This document shows, piece after piece, positions 7,255 through 14,407 of a DNA stretch of 64,000 bases. Within the stretch, counting starts at the first letter, position 1; each line of letters begins with the position of its first letter. The notes under the pieces are model-generated. The model did no database searches. It saw only the letters and a program-made list of their open reading frames with translations, and was not told the DNA's origin. The position numbers and the translations under genes were made by a program. The stretch is from QQWI01 sp964522015 (GTDB lineage: Bacteria > Bacillota > Clostridia > Peptostreptococcales > Acidaminobacteraceae). The stretch is from the NCBI GenBank assembly GCA_964522015.1, contig CAZFST010000001.1, positions 186,001 to 250,000 of the forward strand. Reading direction: 5' to 3'.

Positions 7255-8016
7255 ATGTTGAAATTAGGCAATTTAACGTTTGATTCTAGATTGATTATTG
7301 GCAGTGGCAAATTTGCCAATCAGGCTTACATGCCCAATGTATTAGAGGCAAGTGGTGCTCAAATTGTGACTTTGGCCCTAAGACGTGTGGACCTTGATGC
7401 TGGGATGGATGGTATTTTGAATCATATTCCAAAGCACTACACGCTTTTACCCAATACATCCGGAGCGAAAAATGCCCAGGAGGCTGTGAGAATTGCAAGA
7501 CTGGCAAGGGAAATGGGTTGCGGTAATTTGATTAAGCTTGAAGTGATCAATGATGCCAAGTATCTGCTACCTGATAACTTTGAAACCATTATTGCAACAG
7601 AGATTTTGGCCAAAGAAGGGTTTATTGTTTTGCCCTACATGAATCCAGATTTGATGGCTGCCCGGAGATTGGTAGATGCAGGTGCGGCGGCGGTGATGCC
7701 CCTTGGAGCACCTATCGGCTCCAATAGGGGGATTCGCACCAAAGAAATGATTCGCATTTTGATAGAAGAGATCAATCTGCCCATTATTGTGGATGCAGGG
7801 ATTGGGAGGCCTTCGGAGGCCTGTGAGGCCATGGAAATGGGTGCTAGCGCTGTGATGGTCAATACCGCCATTGCTACAGCGGCCAATCCAGAACTCATGG
7901 CGAGGGCTTTTCAGGAGGCTGTGCTAGCAGGACGCCGAGCCTTTGAAGCCCAGCTTGGCCCCGTGGGTACCCGTGGTGTGGCGTCGTCACCCTTAACTGG
8001 ATTTTTAGGGGCTTAA
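7255..8016 (+). CDS. thiG: Thiazole synthase ThiG
   Basis: Condenses 1-deoxyxylulose-5-phosphate, dehydroglycine and ThiS thiocarboxylate into the thiamin thiazole phosphate. 253 residues, as usual for the family. The Schiff-base lysine is K94 in LIKLEVI. The phosphate-binding loops AAVMPLGAPIGSNRG and DAGIGRPSEA, and the MVNTAIA segment, are intact. Start ATG 7255 has an excellent AAGGAGG site. ThiH follows after one base. A slightly higher G+C content than the flanking c-di-GMP genes is apparent by eye through the operon. Confidence 0.96.
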   Translation: MLKLGNLTFDSRLIIGSGKFANQAYMPNVLEASGAQIVTLALRRVDLDAGMDGILNHIPKHYTLLPNTSGAKNAQEAVRIARLAREMGCGNLIKLEVINDAKYLLPDNFETIIATEILAKEGFIVLPYMNPDLMAARRLVDAGAAAVMPLGAPIGSNRGIRTKEMIRILIEEINLPIIVDAGIGRPSEACEAMEMGASAVMVNTAIATAANPELMARAFQEAVLAGRRAFEAQLGPVGTRGVASSPLTGFLGA

Positions 8017-8017
8017 G

Positions 8018-9298
8018 ATGGTGAAACAAAAGGAAATAGGTGCAGAGGGAGACAAGGGGAATATCGAAAACTTCGAAAATAGGGATAAGATGGAAAACGA
8101 CGAAATTCTAGAGCGGATCAAAAGGGTGACGGCTGCAGATGTGGCACGGACCCTTCAAAAGCAGTGGTTAAATGGAGATGACTTTCTGAATCTAATTTCA
8201 CCTGCTGCAAAGCCCTATTTAGAAGCAATGGCCCAGCGGGCCCATAAAAATTCAATTGCACAATTTGGCTATGCCGTTCAGCTGTATACGCCCCTCTATT
8301 TGGCCAATCATTGCGAGAACCTTTGTGTCTACTGCGGTTTTCATATGGGTGCAAAGATTAAGCGGGAACAGCTCACAATGGCTCAAGTTGAAGCCGAGTT
8401 AGATGCTATTTACCAGACGGGGGTTCGGGACGTATTACTCCTCACAGGGGAGTCAAGTACCCATACCCCCGTGTCTTATATTGCTGAAGCGGCAAAAATC
8501 GCAAAACGGCAATTTAAGTCAGTGGGGATAGAAGTTTACCCAATGTCCCAGGCCGATTATGGCTTATTGGTGGCATCTGGGGTAAATGGACTGACCATCT
8601 ACCAGGAGACTTATGATGAGGCGCTTTATGCCAAGGTCCATCTGAAGGGTCCTAAGCGAGATTTTGGGTATCGGCTAGGGGCGCCCGAACGGGCAGCGAA
8701 AGCTGGCATGCACCAGATTGCCATAGGTGCTCTGTACGGTTTGGGCAATCCTCTAGTGGAGGCGTATCGGTGCCAGGAGCACATGGGGTACCTGGAAAAG
8801 AAGTTTCCCCATGTGGAGTGGGGGCTCTCGCTGCCACGGCTAAGAGAGGCCACCACGTGGGCGCCAGAGGGGCACCAGGCTTTAAGTGATGCTGAGTTTG
8901 TGCAAATGTTCTTAGCCTTTAGATTGTGCTTTCCAAGGCTTAGCATGAATCTTTCCACAAGGGAAACAGCCCAATTTAGGGAACAAGTCCTGCCAATGGG
9001 GGTTAACAAATTCTCGGCAGGGGTGCTGACAACGGTTGGTGGTTATGTGGCAAGGGCAAATACCACCGAGGCAGTCATAGGTGGTAGTAGATCTGACTGC
9101 TTAATTACTGCGGATTGCTCAATGACTGCTGGTAGCATCATTTCGGATGATTGCTCTATTACTGCCGATTGTGAAATGACAACCAACCTTGCTACTCCAC
9201 AATTCCCAATATCAGACGAGGGATCAGTGCCAGCGGTTTGCCACATGGTGGCCAAGGCGGGCTATCAGGCAATTTTTTCAGATTGGGTGAACTTATGA
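8018..9298 (+). CDS. thiH: 2-iminoacetate synthase ThiH (radical SAM tyrosine lyase), with unusual repeat insertion
   Basis: Cleaves tyrosine to dehydroglycine and p-cresol for ThiG, an oxygen-sensitive reaction. The radical-SAM cluster motif CX3CX2C is at C99, C103 and C106. LTGES (SAM-binding), GLGNP and the MGVNKFSAG segment are also in place. Two features are odd. First, about 24 charged residues precede the usual N-terminus; ATG 8090 would give a standard start, so the true start is uncertain. Second, between TTVGGY and the C-terminal ISDEGSV block lies an extra segment of roughly 45 residues holding two copies of a SDC(x)ITADC(x)MT repeat. The gene overlaps the next one by four bases. 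Confidence 0.92.
   Translation: MVKQKEIGAEGDKGNIENFENRDKMENDEILERIKRVTAADVARTLQKQWLNGDDFLNLISPAAKPYLEAMAQRAHKNSIAQFGYAVQLYTPLYLANHCENLCVYCGFHMGAKIKREQLTMAQVEAELDAIYQTGVRDVLLLTGESSTHTPVSYIAEAAKIAKRQFKSVGIEVYPMSQADYGLLVASGVNGLTIYQETYDEALYAKVHLKGPKRDFGYRLGAPERAAKAGMHQIAIGALYGLGNPLVEAYRCQEHMGYLEKKFPHVEWGLSLPRLREATTWAPEGHQALSDAEFVQMFLAFRLCFPRLSMNLSTRETAQFREQVLPMGVNKFSAGVLTTVGGYVARANTTEAVIGGSRSDCLITADCSMTAGSIISDDCSITADCEMTTNLATPQFPISDEGSVPAVCHMVAKAGYQAIFSDWVNL
9092..9181 (+). repeat. In-frame repeat inside thiH coding SDCxITADCxMT twice
   Basis: Copy 1 spans 9092-9127 and copy 2 spans 9143-9181, separated by five codons. Each encodes two Cys residues, giving four extra Cys in a segment that ordinary ThiH proteins lack. 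Confidence 0.8.
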
Positions 9299-10302
9299 TG
9301 ACGATCTGGCGCATGATAGATGTGAACGTCAACAGGGCCGCTGAAGGCCTTCGAGTTTTAGAAGACCACTGTAAATTTACTCTGCAAAATCCCCATCTCA
9401 CCAAGCAACTCAGAGAAATTCGCCATGCCATTAGAAAAAGCACGCCCCAAGAAGCAGAAGGGGCAAGGCTTAGAGAACTGGACCTGGGCTTTCATTTGTC
9501 CCAAGGCTCTACACTTGATCATAAATCCTCATTGGAACAATTGGTGACGGCAAACCATTCAAGGGTCTGCGAGGCCCTACGGGTGATAGAAGAAAACTAT
9601 AAACTCCTGGGGCACAATAACCTGTCAAAAGTCTGTGAAGCCCTTAGGCACCAAATGTACCGTTTGGTGCTATGGCCACGGAAGACAAAGGTACAGGGAA
9701 TTTACGCTCTGACAAAAGGTGAAACAATCGAAGCTTTGACTGAAGAAATCCAGCGATTTAACCGGGCCAATAGCCAGTGGGTCCAGTACCGTGACAAGCG
9801 CCCAAATGCGACACAAAGTGAAAAAGTCGCACTGGCTACGGAAATTCGAAAACTCACTTGGGACTATCAGATGACCTTGATCATCAATGACGATGTTGCC
9901 ATAGCCTTAGCCGTTGGGGCCGATGGTGTTCACGTGGGTCAAGAGGACCTGCCGGTTTCGGTGGTTAGACGGATTGCCCCCCATTTGATTGTTGGGGTGT
10001 CAACCCACCGAGAAGAACAATTGCTCTTGGCCATAGAAGAAGCGCCAGATTATATTGCCCTAGGACCTCTTTATGGGACCACCAGTAAGGTGGATGTTGA
10101 GGCCTGTGAGGGCTTGGCCTATGCCAAATGGGCAAGAATGCAAACCCATTTACCCCTAGTTGGGATTGGGGGCATCGGCGCAAAGCAATTGCCAGAACTA
10201 ATGGCCATTGGCCTGGATGGCTTTGCCATGATCAGCGGCTTAAAAGATGAAGAGGGGGCCCAGGCAGCAGCAGCAGTGCTAAGTGCCCATGACCACAGAT
10301 AA
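9295..10302 (+). CDS. thiE: ThiD2-ThiE fusion: HMP-P kinase domain plus thiamin phosphate synthase
   Basis: 335 residues starting at ATG 9295, which overlaps the thiH stop as ATGA (ATG 9298 is an alternative). Residues 1-130 (IDVNVNRAAEGLRVLED, then SRVCEALRVIEE) match the ThiD2 domain, reported as an alternative hydroxymethylpyrimidine-phosphate kinase and often fused to ThiE. Residues 140-335 are thiamin phosphate synthase: QYRDKR, INDDVAIALAVGADGVHVGQEDL, a GVS(T)H loop, DYIALGPLYGTTSK and VGIGGIG. The fusion would phosphorylate HMP-P and then join it to the thiazole phosphate. No separate thiD is in the operon, consistent with this role. Confidence 0.9.
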   Translation: MMTIWRMIDVNVNRAAEGLRVLEDHCKFTLQNPHLTKQLREIRHAIRKSTPQEAEGARLRELDLGFHLSQGSTLDHKSSLEQLVTANHSRVCEALRVIEENYKLLGHNNLSKVCEALRHQMYRLVLWPRKTKVQGIYALTKGETIEALTEEIQRFNRANSQWVQYRDKRPNATQSEKVALATEIRKLTWDYQMTLIINDDVAIALAVGADGVHVGQEDLPVSVVRRIAPHLIVGVSTHREEQLLLAIEEAPDYIALGPLYGTTSKVDVEACEGLAYAKWARMQTHLPLVGIGGIGAKQLPELMAIGLDGFAMISGLKDEEGAQAAAAVLSAHDHR

Positions 10303-10337
10303 CGACAACTAACTAAGCAATTAATAAGGAGACTCCA

Positions 10338-11666
10338 ATGACAATACGTAATTATACAACTCAAATGGACGCAGCAAGAAAAGGCATTGTGACGGATATT
10401 ATGTCAGCAGTGGCGCAAAAGGAAAAGGTGTCAATAGAGTGGCTCATGGAAAAGGTAGCTAAGGGGCAAATCGCCATACCTGCAAATCGTCTACATACAA
10501 GCCTTAGTCCAGAAGCCGTTGGCGATGGGACCAGCGTTAAAATCAACGTAAACCTAGGCATTTCTAAAGACGAGAACAGCTTTGAGAAGGAAATGGTTAA
10601 AGTGGACCAGGCCATTGCCATGGGTGCCCATGGGATTATGGACCTGAGCTCTTATGGTAAAACAGAAGAATTTAGAAAGCTCTTGGTGGACCGTTCTCCA
10701 GCCATGATAGGCACCGTCCCCATTTACGATGCAGTGGGCTTTTATGACAAGGATTTGAAGGATATCACGGCAGAAGAGTTTTTTGAAGTGGTTGAAAAGC
10801 ACGCCCAAAACGGTGTGGACTTTCTCACTATCCATGCGGGGCTAAACCTTGAAACTGCCCGTGTCTTTGAGAGAAATCCCCGCCTGACACATATTGTTTC
10901 TAGAGGGGGTTCACTGCTTTATGCTTGGATGAAACTCAACAATGCTGAGAATCCATTTTTCGAACAATACGACCGTCTCCTTGAGATTTGTGAAGCCTAC
11001 GATGTGACCCTTTCTTTGGGTGATGCCATGCGTCCTGGTTGTATCCACGACTCAACAGATGCCAGCCAAATTAAAGAATTAATGACCCTTGGGGAGTTGA
11101 CAAAACGGGCTTGGGAGCGTAATGTACAAGTGATGGTAGAAGGTCCAGGCCATATGGCCATGAACGAAATCGCCGCCAATATGATATTGCAAAAGAGACT
11201 TTGCCACGGTGCACCCTTTTATGTTTTAGGGCCCTTAGTGACAGACGTTGCCCCAGGTTACGACCATATCACCAGTGCCATTGGTGGCGCCATTGCCGCC
11301 ATGCACGGGGCTAACTTTTTGTGTTATGTGACCCCTGCTGAACATTTAAGACTCCCAACCCTGGAAGATATGAAAGAGGGCATCATCGCCTCTAAAATCG
11401 CGGCCCATGCGGCGGATATCGCCAATGGACTACCCGGTGCCAGAGAATGGGACGACAACATGAGTCGGGCAAGACAGGCCCTTAACTGGGAACGGATGTT
11501 TGAACTGGCCATAGATCCAGAAAAGGCGGTTCGTTACAGACACGAGTCAAAACCTGAACATGATGATTCTTGCACCATGTGCGGCAAAATGTGCTCAATG
11601 CGTAATATGAATAAAATAATGGCAGGGGAAGACGTGTCATTACTGAACAAGGAGCAAGGAGCCTAA
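10338..11666 (+). CDS. thiC: Phosphomethylpyrimidine synthase ThiC
   Basis: Radical-SAM rearrangement of aminoimidazole ribotide to HMP-P. 442 residues, the short form common in anaerobes. Recognisable blocks are VKINVNLG, the DLSSYGKTEEFR segment, TIHAGLN, SRGGS, LSLGDAMRPGCIHD, EGPGHMAMNEI and TDVAPGYDHITSAIGGA. The C-terminal cluster motif is CTMCGKMC, a CX2CX3C spacing rather than the CX2CX4C of E. coli ThiC; I believe this is normal for clostridial and archaeal forms. A strong AAGGAG site precedes the ATG. It sits four bases before tenI. Confidence 0.96.
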   Translation: MTIRNYTTQMDAARKGIVTDIMSAVAQKEKVSIEWLMEKVAKGQIAIPANRLHTSLSPEAVGDGTSVKINVNLGISKDENSFEKEMVKVDQAIAMGAHGIMDLSSYGKTEEFRKLLVDRSPAMIGTVPIYDAVGFYDKDLKDITAEEFFEVVEKHAQNGVDFLTIHAGLNLETARVFERNPRLTHIVSRGGSLLYAWMKLNNAENPFFEQYDRLLEICEAYDVTLSLGDAMRPGCIHDSTDASQIKELMTLGELTKRAWERNVQVMVEGPGHMAMNEIAANMILQKRLCHGAPFYVLGPLVTDVAPGYDHITSAIGGAIAAMHGANFLCYVTPAEHLRLPTLEDMKEGIIASKIAAHAADIANGLPGAREWDDNMSRARQALNWERMFELAIDPEKAVRYRHESKPEHDDSCTMCGKMCSMRNMNKIMAGEDVSLLNKEQGA

Positions 11667-11669
11667 AAT

Positions 11670-12260
11670 ATGATCATTGCCGTAACCGACCGCACCCTTT
11701 TTGCGGATGAACAAGCCTTTGAGAAGCAAGTCCTGACCCTAATCAAGAGCACCATCGACTTTGTGGTGCTCCGTGAAAAAGATTGGTCCTCAGACAAAAT
11801 GGTTTCTTTTTTACTGGATTTAATGGGTCAGTCGGATTTAACCTGCCGTAAAATCATCGTCCACTCCCAAGTGGAAACAGCCCGACACCTGGGTCTTACC
11901 TATGTCCATTTACCAGAGAGTCGTTTAGACGAAGTCCAAAAGTCCCATACAAAATACTCTTATTCGGTTCACGATATGGCCGGTTTAAAAAGGTTGGCAG
12001 ACAAGTCATCTATGTTTGTTTTTCTCAGTCCTGTCGGGCCCACAACTTGCAAGCCCGATACAGCCCCGCTTTCTGAAGACGTGCTAAAAGCGGCCTTAGC
12101 CGAGAAAAACGTGAACCTGGTGGCCCTAGGCGGTGTGACCCCAGACAATGCCCCACAACTGAAACAACTTGGGTTTAAGCACATTGCCCTCAGAAGTGCT
12201 TTGATGGAATCGGACAACCCACAGGAAATAATTGACCTTTACAAGGCCATGGGTTTCTAG
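11670..12260 (+). CDS. tenI: TenI-like thiazole tautomerase (ThiE paralogue)
   Basis: 196 residues in the ThiE/TenI TIM-barrel family. It has REKDW, HSQVETARHLGLTYVHLPES, SVHDMAGLKRL, SPVGPTTCKPD and ALGGVTPDNA. The ThiE pyrophosphate and pyrimidine motifs (NDD...GADGVHxGQED) are replaced, and a His follows SV as in TenI. Since a full ThiE domain is already encoded upstream, the likely role is aromatising the ThiG product. A divergent second TMP synthase is the alternative. It is separated from thiC by three bases. Confidence 0.82.
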   Translation: MIIAVTDRTLFADEQAFEKQVLTLIKSTIDFVVLREKDWSSDKMVSFLLDLMGQSDLTCRKIIVHSQVETARHLGLTYVHLPESRLDEVQKSHTKYSYSVHDMAGLKRLADKSSMFVFLSPVGPTTCKPDTAPLSEDVLKAALAEKNVNLVALGGVTPDNAPQLKQLGFKHIALRSALMESDNPQEIIDLYKAMGF

Positions 12261-12357
12261 TAAACTATTCAACGTAGCAAAGATGTACCACAAGATATAC
12301 GGGTAAAAAACAGTAAGAATTGGTTGAGGCAATTGTTCAGAGGTTTAAGGAGGATTT

Positions 12358-12516
12358 ATGGATCATTACAAATGCACGATTTGCGGCTATATGTACAAGC
12401 CGGAGCGGGGGGACCGTATCAATGAGATTCCACCAGGAACGTCTTTTGATGATTTGCCAGATGACTATAAATGTCCAATGTGCGCGCAACCAAAGGTTGT
12501 TTTTCAGAAGATGTAG
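12358..12516 (+). CDS. Rubredoxin
   Basis: A 52-residue protein with the two rubredoxin iron knuckles: CTICG (C6, C9) and CPMCA (C39, C42), plus the typical YKPERGD and GTSFDDLPDDYKCP core. It carries a mononuclear Fe(Cys)4 centre and transfers single electrons in the cytoplasm. The second knuckle ends in Ala where Gly is usual. Start ATG 12358 has an AAGGAGG site. It lies 97 bases after tenI with no terminator between and one just after, so it may be the last gene of the thiamin operon. It could donate electrons to ThiH or ThiC or serve oxidative-stress enzymes; nothing here decides. Confidence 0.93.
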   Translation: MDHYKCTICGYMYKPERGDRINEIPPGTSFDDLPDDYKCPMCAQPKVVFQKM

Positions 12517-12585
12517 TGAAACCGAGAAACATGTGTGAAATGATTTGTTAAATAGTTTGAAAATGCATATCAAATAGACTGGCGG

Positions 12586-12617
12586 AAGCGCACTTCATTA
12601 TTGGAGTGCGCTTTTTT
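12586..12617 (+). terminator. Terminator of the thiamin/rubredoxin unit
   Basis: Nine-bp stem AAGCGCACT (12586-12594) with AGTGCGCTT (12605-12613) and a six-T tail. Confidence 0.92.
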
Positions 12618-12704
12618 GCGTTATAGCAATGGTTAGGGGTATAAAACAGATAAATAATCAGATATAATAAAACGGATTGAATATTCAAACAAAAGGGTGG
12701 TCAT

Positions 12705-13349
12705 ATGGTAAATTTAGAAGCGCTTTCGAATGAATTGGTATTGGCTTTGGTCTCAGTAGACAGGCTAAGTACCGAACGGATTGTCATGGACGCCATAGCG
12801 CAAAACCCCAATGATTTGTCAATCATTGAAACCCTATTGATTTCTGCCCTGACCCTTATTGGGGATGGGTGGGAAAATGAGATCTACTCCTTATCGCAAG
12901 TCTACATGAGCGGTATTATATGTGAAGAGTTGTTCTTGAAAATTATTCCCGATCCCGTTGAAACCCATAAATCTAATATGAAAATTGCCATTGCAGTTTT
13001 CTTAGACCACCACGCCCTTGGTAAGAGGATTGTTAAGTCGGTACTTAAAGCCGGCGGTTACCAGGTCATCGATTTAGGTGAAGGTCTTAGTGCTGAAGAG
13101 TTAGTCACGGTGGTTGTGAATCAAAAAATCGATATCCTACTGCTTTCCACTTTAATGTTGCCTTCATCTTTAAAAATTTTGAAAGTTAGAGAGCGATTTG
13201 ATGAACTTGGGATTAAAACTAAAATCATCGCTGGTGGAGCGCCTTTTAGATTTGACCCTACATTATGGTCCAAAATTGGTGCCGATGCAGATGGCAAGAA
13301 TGCTTCAGATATTATTAAAATTGTAGAAGGGATGGTGCAGGGCCTATGA
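12705..13349 (+). CDS. Corrinoid (B12-binding) methyl-carrier protein, MtaC/MtmC type
   Basis: A 214-residue corrinoid protein with an N-terminal four-helix cap (1-90) and a C-terminal B12-binding Rossmann domain. The cobalt-ligand motif DxHxxG is present as DHHALG near residue 103, followed by GYQVIDLGEGLS and AGGAPFRFD, which fit the lower-ligand pocket. Such proteins carry methyl groups between a substrate-specific methyltransferase and an MtaA-type enzyme. No MtaB/MtmB/MttB partner lies in the window, so the methyl donor is unknown. The stop overlaps the next start (ATGA), and the ribosome site AAGGGTGG is good. Confidence 0.9.
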   Translation: MVNLEALSNELVLALVSVDRLSTERIVMDAIAQNPNDLSIIETLLISALTLIGDGWENEIYSLSQVYMSGIICEELFLKIIPDPVETHKSNMKIAIAVFLDHHALGKRIVKSVLKAGGYQVIDLGEGLSAEELVTVVVNQKIDILLLSTLMLPSSLKILKVRERFDELGIKTKIIAGGAPFRFDPTLWSKIGADADGKNASDIIKIVEGMVQGL

Positions 13350-14407
13350 AAAACCAAATGACTTCTATGGAAAGAGTTCTCACAGCCCTTTATCATAAGG
13401 AAGCTGACCGTGTGCCCTTATTATTAATGTTATCTATCTATGGGGCAAAAGAGATGCAAATACCCATTAAGGATTATTTTGCATCCCCTGATCATGTGGT
13501 AAAGACGCAACTGATGATGAAAGAGAAGTATCAAAATGATGCCATCAACAATATGGCTTATGCTGCCCTAGAGGTTGAAGCCTATGGTGGAGAAGTACTT
13601 TTTACAGATGATGGACCTCCAAATTCTGGAGAGCCAATCCTTAAAAAAAGCAGTGATATTGCAAATCTTCAAATGCCGCGAATTGAAGAGACTAAATGTT
13701 TGCAGAAGGCCCTTGAAGTTACCGAAAAACTTTATAAAGCTGTGGGAGATACGGTTCCCATCATCGGCCTGGTGATTTCGCCTTTTTCTGTACCTGTCAT
13801 GCAACTTGGATTTGAAAAGTACTTAAACCTGATTTATTCTGATCCAAAAAACTTTAAACTTTTAATGCAAAAAAACATGGAATTTTGTACCTATTGGGCA
13901 AATGCTCAGCTGAAAGCTGGCGCCACGGCCATCTGCTATTTTGATCCTTTTGCATCCCCAACGATTATTGAAAAAGAGACTTACTTAAAACTCGGTCATC
14001 CAATTGCCTGCCAAACTATAGCCAGTATCAATGGACCTGTGGCAACCCATCTGGCTTCAGGCATTACTTTACCGGTGATTCAAGAAATTATCCAAACTAA
14101 GTCTGCGGCCATCGGATTTAGTCATAAAGATAATGTTGTTGGGCTTAAAGAGGCATCAAAGAATAAAATCTCACTAATCGGCAACTTAAATGGTATTGAT
14201 ATGATGAATTGGAGTCGTGAAGATGCCCATCAACAAGTTAAATCCATTATTGAAAAAGCGGGTAAAGGGGGTGGATTTCTTCTATCTGATTGCCATGGTG
14301 AAATCCCCTATCAAGTGCCGGAGTCGGTTTTATTAAGTATTTCTGAGGCTGTCGCACAATGGGGGCAATATCCTCTAAATTGGCTGGGTGATGATCATGA
14401 CAAATAG
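13346..14407 (+). CDS. UroD-family corrinoid methyltransferase, MtaA/MtbA-like, with altered zinc site
   Basis: 353 residues of the uroporphyrinogen-decarboxylase fold, start overlapping the corrinoid gene. The opening MERVLTALYHKEADRVP, CYFDPFASPTIIEKE and the GFSHKDN/LIGNLNG segments match the methylcobamide:coenzyme methyltransferase branch rather than HemE. That branch normally binds zinc through His-X-Cys and a later Cys. Here the pair reads H235-L-A237, so the first Cys is Ala, while C316 is kept. The enzyme may use another ligand, another acceptor, or have lost zinc-thiolate chemistry. It is coupled to the corrinoid gene upstream and overlaps the signalling gene downstream. Confidence 0.85.
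   Translation: MKNQMTSMERVLTALYHKEADRVPLLLMLSIYGAKEMQIPIKDYFASPDHVVKTQLMMKEKYQNDAINNMAYAALEVEAYGGEVLFTDDGPPNSGEPILKKSSDIANLQMPRIEETKCLQKALEVTEKLYKAVGDTVPIIGLVISPFSVPVMQLGFEKYLNLIYSDPKNFKLLMQKNMEFCTYWANAQLKAGATAICYFDPFASPTIIEKETYLKLGHPIACQTIASINGPVATHLASGITLPVIQEIIQTKSAAIGFSHKDNVVGLKEASKNKISLIGNLNGIDMMNWSREDAHQQVKSIIEKAGKGGGFLLSDCHGEIPYQVPESVLLSISEAVAQWGQYPLNWLGDDHDK

Noticed and set aside
9238..9294. Longer start of the ThiD2-ThiE gene inside thiH
   Set aside because: The extra 19 residues overlap thiH coding, and the family begins at MTIW; ATG 9295 gives a usual ATGA overlap.
12320..12538. 72-codon plus-strand frame and 78-codon minus-strand frame over the rubredoxin gene
   Set aside because: The rubredoxin frame at 12358-12516 has both iron knuckles and the ribosome site; the others are its shadows.
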